Assembly: GCF_947581735.1 (NCBI RefSeq)
Contig: NZ_CANPVT010000002.1
Location: forward strand, 458,144 to 522,143
Direction of reading: 5' to 3'
Length of the DNA: 64,000 bases
Origin: Candidatus Palauibacter soopunensis
GTDB taxonomy: Bacteria > Gemmatimonadota > Gemmatimonadetes > Palauibacterales > Palauibacteraceae
The position numbers and the translations under genes were made by a program. The number at the start of each line of letters is the position of its first letter. Positions within the stretch are counted from its first letter, which is position 1. The notes beneath the pieces were generated by a model, which was not told the origin of the DNA, did not search any database, and saw only the letters and a program-made list of their open reading frames with translations. Positions 16,884-25,924 of the stretch are shown piece after piece.

Positions 16884-18974
16884 ATGGACACGCGCGCCCC
16901 CGCTTCCCCCCGCGTCCCGCTCCGATTTCTCGCCGCACCCGCAACTCTCCTGATACTCTGCGGCCTCACCGCCCCCGCCCTCGTCGCGCAGGAAGCGAAC
17001 GGCGCGCTCGCGCTCGAGTCCTGGCTCGACTGGGAGCGGGTCCAGGATCCGCAGATCTCGCCGGATGGCGGCGCCGTGGTATACGAGCGTCTGTGGGTCG
17101 ACAAGATGAACGACGCGTGGGAGTCCTCGATCTGGATCGTGAACCCGGACGGCAGCCGTTCCCGCCACCTCGTCGACGGGTCGTCGCCGCGCTGGTCTCC
17201 CGATGGCAGCCGTCTCGCATTCCTCGCGCCCGACGACGAGGGGAACACGCAGATCTTCGTGCGCTGGATGGATGCCGAGGGCGCCGTTTCCCAGGTGACG
17301 CGGCTTACGGACAGTCCTTCGGACCTCGCCTGGTCTCCCGACGGGACGCGCTTCTCGTTCACGATGCGCGTGGGGGCGGAGCGGCCCACGGCGCGCCACT
17401 GGTCCATTTCGCTCCCCCAGCCGGAGGGGGCGACGTGGACGCCGGGTCCCCGGATCATCGAGCGCCTCGTCTATCGACAGGACCGCATCGGGTTCCTGGG
17501 CGACAAGTACCGGCACATCTTCGTCGTCCCCGCCGAAGGCGGTACGGCGCGCCAGCTCACCGAGGGCGACTACAATTTCGGCGTCCCGACGTGGGAGCCG
17601 GACGGACGGTCGCTCCTGTTCAGCAGCCTCATCATCGAGGACGCGGAATACCGGTGGCAGGAGACCGAGATCTATCGGCTCGACGCAGAGTCCGGCGAAC
17701 TGAGTCAGGTCACGACGCGCAAGGGTCCGGACAACCGGCCGGTGCCCTCGCCGGACGGGCGCATGATCGCCTACGTGGGGCACGACACGACGACGTTCGA
17801 CTACATCGAATCCGCCGTCTACGTGATGAACGCGGATGGATCGAACCCGCGTGCCCTTACGGCCGAAATGGACCGCAGCCCCGGGACGCTGCACTGGGCC
17901 CCGGACGGTGGCGGCGTCTACTTCGACGCGTCGGCCGACGGCTATCGCAACATCCACTACGCCTCGGTGGACGGAGAGGTGCGGGCGGTAACCGAGGGCC
18001 CGCAGATGTTCGGCGTCAACGATGTGAGCGACGGCGGCATGGCCGTCGGGATGTGGGGGGACGCGCACGAACCCGGCGACATCTATGCCTTCCCCGTCGA
18101 TCGGCCCGACCGGCGCACGAGGCTGACGAATGTGAACGCGGACGTGCTCGCGGGCGTGACGCTGGGCGAAGTCGAGCAGGTCTGGAGCGAGTCATCCCAT
18201 GACGGCCTCGCGATTCACGGCTGGGTCATCAAGCCCCCGGACTTCGACGGGTCGCGGCAGTATCCGCTCATTCTCGTGATTCACGGCGGCCCGCACGGCA
18301 TGTACAACGGCGGGTTCAACTTCTCGTGGCAGGAACACGCCGCGAACGGCTACGTCGTCCTCTATACGAACCCGCGCGGAAGCTCCGGCTACGGGACCGA
18401 GTTCGGGAACGCGATCCAGTACGACTATCCGAACCACGACTTCGACGACCTGATGTCGAGCGTGGACGAGGTCATCTCCCGCGGCTACGTGGACGACAGC
18501 AACATGTTCGTCTACGGGTGCTCGGGCGGCGGCGTCCTGACGTCGTGGGTCGTGGGGCACACGGACCGCTTCCGGGCCGCGTCGGCGAACTGTCCGGTCG
18601 TGAACTGGTTCAACTTCCCGAACGAGGTCGACGGCAACTACCTGCGCTGGTACGCGGACTTCCAGGAGTTCCCGTGGGTGGACCCGAGCGAGCACATCCG
18701 CCGCTCGCCGATCACCTATGTGGGCAACGTTACGACGCCGACGATGCTCATGACGGGCGTCCTCGACCTGCGCACGCCGATGTCCCAGACGGAGCAGTTC
18801 TACCAGGCGCTCAAGGCGCAGAACAAGCCGACCGCGATGGTCCAGTTCCAGGGCGAGTGGCACGGCACGTCGCGCCTGCCATCCAACTTCCTGCGGACGC
18901 AACTCATCCTGAGGAAGTGGTTCGAGCGCTGGGGCACCCACGACGACGACCGCACCGCCGCAACCATGCCATGA
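16884..18974 (+). CDS. Exported S9 family serine peptidase (acylaminoacyl/dipeptidyl-peptidase type)
   Basis: A 696-residue peptidase that likely releases short peptides or amino acids outside the cytoplasm. ATG 16884 follows GAGGAGGT and gives a Sec signal (FLAAPATLLILCGLTAPALVA). Residues about 45-430 form a TolB-like beta-propeller (repeats such as ISPDGGAVVYERL, WSPDGTRFSFTMR, PSPDGRMIAYVGH). The alpha/beta-hydrolase domain holds the nucleophile S547 in YGCSGGGVLTSW, an oxyanion loop (LILVIHGGPHGMY), the acid in MLMTGVLDLRTPMSQ and the His in FQGEWHGTSRLP. The Ser-Asp-His set is complete. It appears to be a single-gene unit transcribed divergently from the aminotransferase. Confidence 0.93.
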   Translation: MDTRAPASPRVPLRFLAAPATLLILCGLTAPALVAQEANGALALESWLDWERVQDPQISPDGGAVVYERLWVDKMNDAWESSIWIVNPDGSRSRHLVDGSSPRWSPDGSRLAFLAPDDEGNTQIFVRWMDAEGAVSQVTRLTDSPSDLAWSPDGTRFSFTMRVGAERPTARHWSISLPQPEGATWTPGPRIIERLVYRQDRIGFLGDKYRHIFVVPAEGGTARQLTEGDYNFGVPTWEPDGRSLLFSSLIIEDAEYRWQETEIYRLDAESGELSQVTTRKGPDNRPVPSPDGRMIAYVGHDTTTFDYIESAVYVMNADGSNPRALTAEMDRSPGTLHWAPDGGGVYFDASADGYRNIHYASVDGEVRAVTEGPQMFGVNDVSDGGMAVGMWGDAHEPGDIYAFPVDRPDRRTRLTNVNADVLAGVTLGEVEQVWSESSHDGLAIHGWVIKPPDFDGSRQYPLILVIHGGPHGMYNGGFNFSWQEHAANGYVVLYTNPRGSSGYGTEFGNAIQYDYPNHDFDDLMSSVDEVISRGYVDDSNMFVYGCSGGGVLTSWVVGHTDRFRAASANCPVVNWFNFPNEVDGNYLRWYADFQEFPWVDPSEHIRRSPITYVGNVTTPTMLMTGVLDLRTPMSQTEQFYQALKAQNKPTAMVQFQGEWHGTSRLPSNFLRTQLILRKWFERWGTHDDDRTAATMP

Positions 18975-19006
18975 ACCGGACTGCTGGGAAGGTCTCTGCC
19001 CCTAGC

Positions 19007-19036
19007 TTGCGGAGTCTCGCCACTTACCGATAGATT
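19007..19036 (+). promoter_or_regulatory. Predicted leaderless promoter of the toxin-antitoxin pair
   Basis: TTGCGG at 19007-19012 and TAGATT at 19031-19036 are 18 bases apart. The -10 box ends 7 bases before the antitoxin ATG at 19044. No ribosome site precedes this ATG. The layout matches a leaderless transcript, and the -10 box overlaps the palindrome described next. Confidence 0.45.
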
Positions 19037-19058
19037 GTTATACATGCGTAAAACAATC
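19033..19058. promoter_or_regulatory. Palindromic operator overlapping the antitoxin start codon
   Basis: Two 11-base arms, GATTGTTATAC (19033-19043) and GTAAAACAATC (19048-19058), are inverted repeats with 10 of 11 positions matching. They are separated by ATGC, which contains the start codon. Ribbon-helix-helix antitoxins bind such sites as dimers to repress their own operon. The site covers the predicted -10 box and transcription start, an ideal place for autorepression. Confidence 0.65.
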
Positions 19059-19277
19059 TTGGCGGTGCGACTGGAGGAGGAGTTGCGGGAGGCGGTCAAC
19101 CGCCGTGCTGCTGCAGAGGGGACGACGGTGTCCGGCTTCGTACGGGAGACCCTTCGCGAGGCGGTAGCGGACCGGCCGGTCGGCGATCGGATCCGTCACC
19201 TCAAGGGGACCGTCCAGCTGGAAGCCGATGACGACGAGTGGCGCACGACGCTTCGGAGCCGCAACTGGCGCCGCTGA
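19044..19277 (+). CDS. Ribbon-helix-helix antitoxin (VapB/CopG-like)
   Basis: A 77-residue DNA-binding antitoxin. The N-terminus RKTILAVRLEEELREAVNRR gives the ribbon (alternating hydrophobic residues ILAVRL) and first helix. EGTTVSGFVRETLREAV gives the turn and second helix of the ribbon-helix-helix fold. The C-terminal tail (VQLEADDDEWRTTLRSRNWRR) would wrap the toxin. ATG 19044 is preferred over the upstream TTG because of the promoter/operator position. The downstream PIN-domain toxin gene overlaps its 3' end. The pair is probably autoregulated through the palindrome at 19033-19058. Confidence 0.85.
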   Translation: MRKTILAVRLEEELREAVNRRAAAEGTTVSGFVRETLREAVADRPVGDRIRHLKGTVQLEADDDEWRTTLRSRNWRR

Positions 19278-19708
19278 CGGAATGGCTCGTGGATACGGGT
19301 CCGATCGTTGCCTATCTGGATCCGGGCGACCCCGCTCACCAGGAGGTCGGCGAGGCACTCGACCACTTCCGGGGCGTGCTCCACACGACAGGTGCTGTGG
19401 TGACCGAGGCCATGCACTTCATCACCCGTTCTCGCCGCGGCCCGTCGGCTCTCGCGGACTTCGTCGCGTACGGTGACGTGTGCGTCCACGACGCATGCCA
19501 GCCTCCCGGCATCACGAAGGCCGCGCTCCTGATGGATCGCTATGCGGACACGCCGATGGACTTCGCCGACGCCACGCTTGTCCTTCTCGCGCAGCGACTC
19601 GACGTACATGACATCTTGACCCTCGACCGCAGAGGCTTCCGCACTTACCGCACGGACGATGGCCGGCCCTTTCAGCTCATCCTGGATCAGACCGAAGCCG
19701 CGCCATGA
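19238..19708 (+). CDS. PIN-domain toxin (VapC-like ribonuclease)
   Basis: A PIN-fold nuclease of up to 156 residues that would cleave RNA (often tRNA) when freed from its antitoxin. The conserved acidic residues are visible: Asp in WLVDTGPIVAYLD, Glu in AVVTEAMHFI, and Asp in MDFADATLVLLAQRL and ILTLDRRGF. GTG 19238 would overlap the antitoxin gene by 40 bases; a GTG at 19289 is the other canonical start but would trim the first PIN strand. The true start is therefore unsettled. It is convergent with the large fusion gene, with 26 bases between stops and no visible hairpin. Confidence 0.85.
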   Translation: MAHDASEPQLAPLTEWLVDTGPIVAYLDPGDPAHQEVGEALDHFRGVLHTTGAVVTEAMHFITRSRRGPSALADFVAYGDVCVHDACQPPGITKAALLMDRYADTPMDFADATLVLLAQRLDVHDILTLDRRGFRTYRTDDGRPFQLILDQTEAAP

Positions 19709-19734
19709 TCGAGCACAAGGGCTACACCGGGGCG

Positions 19735-22700
19735 TCAGGGCTGGAAGGTGGTTTCGGTAAGGATGTCGTCGAGGTTGGAGATCAGGAGGTCGGCGTCGGC
19801 TTCGGAGAAGACGAGGGGGGGCTTCATCTTGATCACGTTGTGGTCCGGGCCGTCCGTGCTGAGCAGGATCCCCTTGTCGCGCGTCCGCTGGACGGCGGCG
19901 TCGGCGAGGTCGGCGGCCGGTTCGAGGTCGTCGCCCTCCCGCACGAACTCGATGCCGGTGAAGAGGCCGCGGCCGCGGGCGTCCCCCACCGGGGCGTGAC
20001 GGTCGCGGAGGTGTTCAAGGCCGGCCAGTAGACGCCTGCCGACGACGGCGGCGTTCTCCCGCAGTCCCTCGTCCTCGATCACGTCGAGGACGGCGAGGCC
20101 GATGGCGCAAGAGACGGGGTTCCCGCCGTAGGTATTGAAGTACTCCATCCCGTTGGCGAAGGATTCGGCGATCTCGCGCGTCGTGATGACCGCCGCGAGG
20201 GGATGGCCGTTTCCGATCGGCTTGCCGAGGGTGACGATGTCGGGGACGACGTCGTGCTCCTCGAAGGCCCAGAAGTGCGACCCCACGCGGCCGAAGCCGA
20301 CCTGGACCTCGTCGGCCACGCACACGGCGCCGTGCTCGCGGGCCGCGGCGTAGGAAGCCGCGAGGTATCCGGACGGGAGCGGGATCTGTCCGCCGCAACT
20401 GAGGATCGATTCATGGAAGAAGGCGGCCGCGCCGGGCGGGCGCTCCTCGAACCAGGTGGGCTCCGTCTCGAGCGCCCGCGCCGCGTCGCCGACGTATGCC
20501 GCGTACAGGGGCGCCACGTCCCGTTCCGGCCCGCGGTGGATGCCCCGGAACAGGTCCGGCATGGGCGCCATCCGGACCCAGGGCCGGAGCCCTTTCCCGC
20601 CGGGGCCGTTGAACTTGTAGGGGCTCAGGTTGACGACCGAACTCGAGTTTCCGTGATACGCCCCGTCGAGGACGACCGCGCCCACCTTGCCGGTGTGCGT
20701 GCGCGCCATGCGAAGCGCGAGTTCGTTGGCCTCCGTGCCGGAGCACACGAGGAAGCATACGTCGAGCGGGGCCGGGAAGAGGGCCGCCAGCCGCTCCGTG
20801 TATTCGAGGATGGTCTCGTGCAGGTAGCGCGTGTTGGTGTTGAGCGCGGTCATCTGGCGGCGGGCCGCCTCGTTCACGCGCGGGTGCGAGTGGCCGACGT
20901 GCGCGACGTTGTTCACGCAGTCGAGGAAGGGCTGACCGTCGATGTCGTACAGCCGGCTTCCGCGCCCCCGGACGATGTGGAGGGGTCTCCCGTAGGAGAG
21001 GCTCAGCGAAGGACCGAGCCACCGATTCCGGTCCTCGACCAGGGCTGCGTGGCTGCGAGGTCGTGGCGCCGCCGCCTCTCCGGGGAGTTGAAGCAGGTGG
21101 TTCGGGTCGGGGCTCACCGCCGTCCAGGTGCCGCGGGCGCTCGGGGCGGCGACGCCCGGGAACGTTCCCTCGTAGCCCAGTGGGTCGAGGAAGATCTGGA
21201 AGTGGAGATGCGGGGCCCAGTCGCCGTTGGCTGGCGGGGCCCCGATCCAGCCGATCGTCCCGCCCGCCTCCACGACATCGCCGGGCGCGACTTTCGATAA
21301 AGCTTCGGCTGACAAATGCCCGAACAACGTCCGAAATCGGACCGGTCCATCCGCCCCGCCCGCCGGGTCCTCCAGCTCGTGCTCGAGGATGATCGTGGGG
21401 CCGTAGTCCAGGCGGTCGGCGTTGTCCTGCACGGACACGACGCGACCCCCGAGCGGCGTGAGGACGGGCGTCCCCGGCTCCGCGAACAGGTCGACGCCGA
21501 GGTGAACCGTCCGCCACTCGTCCATCTCATTCCCCGGCGCGCGGAAGGCCTCGCCCGTGTACCACCACCTCACTTCGTCGTAGCGGCCGATGCCGACCGC
21601 CGCCCCCGCGTCCCGCATCCGGTCGAACAGCCGCTGTGAGAACGCCGCATGATCCGAGGGATCGAAGGTTCCACCGTCGTCCCCCGACTCGACGCTCAGG
21701 TCCAGCGTGACCGTGGGTGCGGTGCGCGGATCGGGGTCGAGCACGGGCGCGGCGTCCGGGGCGGCGCGTTCGAGCGCCGCGATGACCCGAGCGGTCGAGG
21801 GACAGGGCGCGTGCCCGCACGCTTCCCGCAGCCGGAAGCGCCCCAGGTTCGGGGGCGTCGCGTCCAGGTGCCCGAGCACTTCCCAGGCCGGTGCCCGGCT
21901 CACGAGCAGGTACTCGTTGTCCGGCTCCTGGGCGCCGCGCACCGACGAAACCGTCACGCTGAGCGCGAGCCGCAGCCGCGCCAGTTCGTAGACCACATCG
22001 GCTTCGGCCTCCGTGAGTTCGTACTCGGCCGCGTAACCCAGGGCGACGTCGCAGAACGCGCCCACCGGATCGCGCGTGCCGAGGCCCGCGTACGCGCAGG
22101 CCACCGCCAGATCGGCGATGGTCCACGAGCGCATCGCGTCGCCGAAGTCGACCACGCCGACGAGTTTCGGCGCGCCGTCGAGAATCCTCGCCGGATCGAC
22201 GTGGATGTTGGCGGGGTTCGCGTCGTTGTAGATCGGACCTTCCCGGAGTCCCGCGCGCCGCGGTGAGACAACCTCCGCGTACCGCTCCAGGATATGAGAG
22301 AGGATCGCCCGGCGTCCCGGGTCCGGGATCGCGACCAGGTTCTCCGCGACAAGCGTCGCCGCGCCCCGCAGATCCCAGATCATGGGCCGGTCTTCGATCG
22401 CGACCCGACCCGCCTCCGGCCCCGAGGCGAGGGAGCGATCCAGGATCCCGACCATACGCCCGATCTGGCGCCGGAGTTCAGGTCCATGCGGCCGGTATCG
22501 GTCGAGGGACACTCCGGGCACCGGATCCAGGAAGCGGATCAGGTGGGTGCGGCCGTCCAGCGCTCGTTCGATCAACGATTCGCCGCCGGCGGTGGCCCGC
22601 CACGTAGGGAGCCGGTAGCAGGATTGGGACGTGAGACCGTCGAGGATGGCGGCTTCGGCCCCGAGCACCGACCTGCGCTCGAGCGCGTTCGAGACCTTCA

Positions 22701-22869
22701 GGTAGCCGAGGGGTCCGTTGGCGCCCCGAATCTCGAACACGCGATCCCGCTCGCTCGCGCACTCACGAGCCTGGCCTTCCACTCCCCAGCCTTCGGCGGC
22801 GAGCCGCGCCGCCTCGCCCTCGCCGAGCGACGGCCTGCCGCCCGCATACGCGGTATCGAGCGTCTCCAT
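19735..22869 (-). CDS. Kinase (APH) - M23 peptidase - class III aminotransferase fusion
   Basis: A 1044-residue, three-domain cytoplasmic protein. Residues about 25-340 are an aminoglycoside-phosphotransferase-like kinase, with catalytic loop [10 protein letters not shown] (D216) and metal Asp in VDFGD (D241). Residues about 430-590 are an M23/LytM domain with its zinc ligands intact: H456 and D460 in HLGVDLF, H554 and H556 in HLHF, and H518. Residues about 615-1044 are a class III PLP enzyme with DEVQVGFGR (D853) and Schiff-base K883 in [12 protein letters not shown]. The aminotransferase resembles ethanolamine-phosphate and phosphohydroxylysine phospho-lyases. That fits kinase-then-lyase chemistry on an amino alcohol (inference). 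The role of the peptidase-like domain is unknown. There is no signal peptide. Confidence 0.88.
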   Translation of the reverse strand: METLDTAYAGGRPSLGEGEAARLAAEGWGVEGQARECASERDRVFEIRGANGPLGYLKVSNALERRSVLGAEAAILDGLTSQSCYRLPTWRATAGGESLIERALDGRTHLIRFLDPVPGVSLDRYRPHGPELRRQIGRMVGILDRSLASGPEAGRVAIEDRPMIWDLRGAATLVAENLVAIPDPGRRAILSHILERYAEVVSPRRAGLREGPIYNDANPANIHVDPARILDGAPKLVGVVDFGDAMRSWTIADLAVACAYAGLGTRDPVGAFCDVALGYAAEYELTEAEADVVYELARLRLALSVTVSSVRGAQEPDNEYLLVSRAPAWEVLGHLDATPPNLGRFRLREACGHAPCPSTARVIAALERAAPDAAPVLDPDPRTAPTVTLDLSVESGDDGGTFDPSDHAAFSQRLFDRMRDAGAAVGIGRYDEVRWWYTGEAFRAPGNEMDEWRTVHLGVDLFAEPGTPVLTPLGGRVVSVQDNADRLDYGPTIILEHELEDPAGGADGPVRFRTLFGHLSAEALSKVAPGDVVEAGGTIGWIGAPPANGDWAPHLHFQIFLDPLGYEGTFPGVAAPSARGTWTAVSPDPNHLLQLPGEAAAPRPRSHAALVEDRNRWLGPSLSLSYGRPLHIVRGRGSRLYDIDGQPFLDCVNNVAHVGHSHPRVNEAARRQMTALNTNTRYLHETILEYTERLAALFPAPLDVCFLVCSGTEANELALRMARTHTGKVGAVVLDGAYHGNSSSVVNLSPYKFNGPGGKGLRPWVRMAPMPDLFRGIHRGPERDVAPLYAAYVGDAARALETEPTWFEERPPGAAAFFHESILSCGGQIPLPSGYLAASYAAAREHGAVCVADEVQVGFGRVGSHFWAFEEHDVVPDIVTLGKPIGNGHPLAAVITTREIAESFANGMEYFNTYGGNPVSCAIGLAVLDVIEDEGLRENAAVVGRRLLAGLEHLRDRHAPVGDARGRGLFTGIEFVREGDDLEPAADLADAAVQRTRDKGILLSTDGPDHNVIKMKPPLVFSEADADLLISNLDDILTETTFQP

Positions 22870-22987
22870 GAGGGCCGAAGCTCCGACGCCGCCGGGACCG
22901 GGTCAACCACGCGCGTTGTTGCCGCCCGCGTCCGTCGCACCGAGCTTCCGGGTCCGGTCGAACCGCATCCGTACACGGAGGATCACG

Positions 22988-24931
22988 ATGTCGCTCCGCT
23001 CCGCCCTTTTCGTTCCGATCTTCGCTGCGGCCGCCGCGGCCGCCGCCCCGCCGATCCTTGCCGCGCAGGAGCGGGTATACGCGGTCGCTTCACCGGCTGA
23101 ACTGGAACTCGAGGTCGGAGCGTCCTTCCAGCTCACCGCGGAGATCCAGGGAACCGCGGAGGAAGGTGCCACCTCGGAGGTGCGCTGGTTCGCGGCCGAC
23201 GATGGTGTGACGGTGACGCCGGAGGGCGTGGTGACGGCGGTGCGACCGGGCGAGTCGCGCGTGGCGGCGATGTTCCGCGGCCAGCCGAGCTGGGTGACGA
23301 TCCGCGTGCCCCGGCTCGAGCCCGCCCGCATCGAGGCCCGCGTCGCCGGCCCCGTCTACGCGGGCGCGACCGCGGTCCTTCATCTCGAGGCCTACACGGC
23401 ACCGGGCGGCGCGGTGGACGATGTCGAGTTCGCGTTTGCCTCCGCCGACCCGGACGTCGCGACGGTGGATGGTTCCGGACGCGTGCTCGGCCACGGGCCG
23501 GGACAGACGGTCATCACCGTTTCCGCCGGAGACGCCTCGACCCGGATCGACGTGACCGTCGAGCCGAACACCGCCGAGGACTACGAACTGGAGGCTTCCG
23601 GGGATGTAGGCTCGCTGTCGACGGGGGATGTCACGGCCTTCCGGCTCGTGGGCCGGGACGCCGGGGACAGCGAGATCCCCCTCGCGCCGCTGTGGAGCGT
23701 GACACCCAGCGGGGCGAGCGTCGAACCCGTCGACGGCCGCGGACTCTTCGTGGCGGAAGAGCCGGGGACGTACCACGTGACCGCGGTCGCGGGCCCGGCC
23801 ATCGCCCGGACGGTTTCCGTGCGGGTCGGCCCCCGCCGCCACACGGCCCGGCTCGAACTCGTGGGGAGCGGGATCACGTCCACGCACCGGGCTGGCGACA
23901 CCTGGGTGTTCGAGGGCGTGGACGGACGCGACTACGCCTATCTCGGCACCTTCTATCACGACTGGATGAAGGTGTGGGACGTGACGGATCCGACGCAGCC
24001 CGTCCTCACCGACTCCATCCAGCTCGATGCCCGCCGCATCAACGATGTGAAGATCCACCCCGACAACCGTCTCGGGATCGTCACCCGCGAAGGGGCCTCC
24101 AGCCGGAGGAACGGGATCGTCCTCCTCGACCTCTCGAATCCCGCCCATCCGGAGATCCTCTCCGAGTACACGGACACGGTGACGGGGGGCGTGCACAACG
24201 TCTGGATCCTGGGAGAAGAGGATCTCGTCTACGCCTGCCACAACGGCACGAGCGAGATCGTCATCATCGACATCTCCGATCCGGCGAACCCGCGCGAGAT
24301 CAACCGCTGGGCGCACGACGAACCGGTCCGCAGCCTGCACGACGTGATCGTCCAGGACGGCTACGCATACGCTTCGTTCTGGAACGAAGGCATCTACATC
24401 CTCGATGCGGGGGCGGGCACGCACGGGGGCACGGCCCGCGATCCGAAGCTCGTCTCGCGGTGGGTGTCGGGGCAGGGGAACACGCACGTCGCCTGGCGTC
24501 ACGGCAAGTACCTGTTCGTGGCGGCCGAGATCTACCCGTCCGACTGGGATCCGAACGCGTTCGGCCCCATCGAGGCGCGGGGCTACGTGGAAGTGCTCGA
24601 CATGACGGACATGGACGACCCGGTGAAGGTCGCCCATTACACCGTGCCGGAGGCGGGGGCCCACAACCTGTGGAGCGATGACCGCGACCGGCTCTACATC
24701 GGCTACTACCAGGCGGGGCTGCGGGTGCTGGACATCTCGGGTGAACTGCGCGGCGACCTCTACCGCCAGGGCCGCGAGATCGGAGCGATCAAGACGTCAT
24801 CGCCGGACGCCGCCGTCCCGAACTGGTCGATGACGTGGGGAGCCCAACTGTTCAAGGGACGGATCTTCACCTCCGACCTCCACTCCGGCCTGTGGATCGC
24901 CCGCCTCGTCGAGGAGGAACTCGTCCCATGA
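22988..24931 (+). CDS. Secreted Ig-like (BIG2) and LVIVD-repeat protein
   Basis: A 647-residue exported protein. ATG 22988 follows GGAGGATCACG, and a Sec signal ends at ILAAQE. Residues about 28-230 contain two or three bacterial Ig-like (BIG2) segments with the typical ATSEVRWFAADDGVTVTPEG and VATVDGSGRVLGHGPG patterns. Residues about 290-640 hold LVIVD beta-propeller repeats, e.g. MKVWDVTDPTQPVL, IVLLDLSNPAHPEIL, IVIIDISDPANPREI and YVEVLDMTDMDDPVKV. Such proteins are cell-surface or periplasmic and often stand beside secreted enzymes, but no activity is known. The downstream SDR gene overlaps its stop (ATGA), indicating co-translation. Confidence 0.85.
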   Translation: MSLRSALFVPIFAAAAAAAAPPILAAQERVYAVASPAELELEVGASFQLTAEIQGTAEEGATSEVRWFAADDGVTVTPEGVVTAVRPGESRVAAMFRGQPSWVTIRVPRLEPARIEARVAGPVYAGATAVLHLEAYTAPGGAVDDVEFAFASADPDVATVDGSGRVLGHGPGQTVITVSAGDASTRIDVTVEPNTAEDYELEASGDVGSLSTGDVTAFRLVGRDAGDSEIPLAPLWSVTPSGASVEPVDGRGLFVAEEPGTYHVTAVAGPAIARTVSVRVGPRRHTARLELVGSGITSTHRAGDTWVFEGVDGRDYAYLGTFYHDWMKVWDVTDPTQPVLTDSIQLDARRINDVKIHPDNRLGIVTREGASSRRNGIVLLDLSNPAHPEILSEYTDTVTGGVHNVWILGEEDLVYACHNGTSEIVIIDISDPANPREINRWAHDEPVRSLHDVIVQDGYAYASFWNEGIYILDAGAGTHGGTARDPKLVSRWVSGQGNTHVAWRHGKYLFVAAEIYPSDWDPNAFGPIEARGYVEVLDMTDMDDPVKVAHYTVPEAGAHNLWSDDRDRLYIGYYQAGLRVLDISGELRGDLYRQGREIGAIKTSSPDAAVPNWSMTWGAQLFKGRIFTSDLHSGLWIARLVEEELVP

Positions 24932-25878
24932 GAACGAAAGAGAGCACCATGAACCGCGCCACCGTGATGGTCGCCGCCGTCCTCATGTCGGCGGCGCCGA
25001 TGTTTACCGCCGACGTTCTGGCCCAGGAGACGCCCGCGCCGGCCCCCGGGCAGACGGTCGTGCTGGTTACCGGATCCACCTCCGGCCTCGGGCGCGAACT
25101 GGCCCTGCGGCTGGGCGCGCGGGGCGATCACGTCATCGTCCACGGGCGCAACGAGGAACGCGGCGCCGAGGTCGTGGAGGCCATCAATGAGGCGGGACCC
25201 GGGAGCGCCCGCTTCTACCGCGCCGACTTCGCGTCACTCGCGGAGGTCCGCACGTTCGCCGAGACGCTGCTGGCCGACTACGACCGGATGGACATCCTGA
25301 TCAACAACGCGGGTTTCGGGTCGGCGCCGGACGAGCGGTGGGTGACCGAGGATGGGCACGAGTACCGCTTCCAGGTGAACTACCTCTCCACCTTCCTGCT
25401 CACGCACATGCTGATGCCGCGCCTGCTCGACAGCACCCCGTCCCGCATCGTGAACGTGTCGTCCGGGGCGCAGACGCCGATCGACTTCGACGACGTGATG
25501 ATCGAGAACAACTTCAGCGGGCGCCGCGCCTACGCTCAGAGCAAGCTCGCCCAGATCATGTTCACCCACGACCTGGCCGAGGACCTGGCCGGCACCGGGA
25601 TCATCGTCGGCTCGCTACATCCCGCGACCTACATGCCGACCGGGATGGTGCGACGGTTGGGGGCCACGCCGCGAGCCACCATCGCGGAGGGGGCCGATGC
25701 CGTCATGCAGGTCGTCGACTCCGACGACTTCGAGAGCGGGCAGTATTTCAGCGGTCTCGATCCGACGCGCGCGAACGACCAGTCCTACGACGCCGGAGCG
25801 CGCGCCCGACTCAGAGAGCTGAGTCAGGAACTCACCGGCCTCACCTGCGGAATGGGCCGCTGCCGGCTGGATCGCTGA
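24928..25878 (+). CDS. Short-chain dehydrogenase/reductase with an N-terminal signal peptide
   Basis: A 316-residue NAD(P)-dependent oxidoreductase. The Rossmann motif VTGSTSGLGRELALRLG starts near residue 48. The rest of the SDR set is present: INNAGFGS, the catalytic Ser in NVSSGAQ and YAQSK (Tyr and Lys). Ahead of it lies a clear hydrophobic leader (NRATVMVAAVLMSAAPMFTA, ending VLAQE). That is unexpected because the cofactor is cytoplasmic. ATG 24928, within an ATGA overlap and 10 bases after GAGGAGG, is the likely start; ATG 24949 is possible. The substrate is unknown. The leader may serve as a membrane anchor rather than a cleaved signal. Confidence 0.88.
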   Translation: MRTKESTMNRATVMVAAVLMSAAPMFTADVLAQETPAPAPGQTVVLVTGSTSGLGRELALRLGARGDHVIVHGRNEERGAEVVEAINEAGPGSARFYRADFASLAEVRTFAETLLADYDRMDILINNAGFGSAPDERWVTEDGHEYRFQVNYLSTFLLTHMLMPRLLDSTPSRIVNVSSGAQTPIDFDDVMIENNFSGRRAYAQSKLAQIMFTHDLAEDLAGTGIIVGSLHPATYMPTGMVRRLGATPRATIAEGADAVMQVVDSDDFESGQYFSGLDPTRANDQSYDAGARARLRELSQELTGLTCGMGRCRLDR

Positions 25879-25880
25879 CC

Positions 25881-25910
25881 GGCGGGCGGCTCCGCCGGAG
25901 CCGCTCCGCC
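25881..25910. terminator. Hairpin between convergent genes
   Basis: An imperfect GC-rich inverted repeat: GGCGG-G-CGGCTCC (25881-25893), loop GCC, GGAGCCG-CT-CCGCC (25897-25910). The inner 7 pairs are perfect. It lies between the stops of the SDR (plus) and the selenoprotein (minus), so it may end transcription in both directions. The bases just after it on the plus strand are AGAAAA, not a T-run. Confidence 0.5.
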
Positions 25911-25924
25911 AGAAAACTGCCCTC

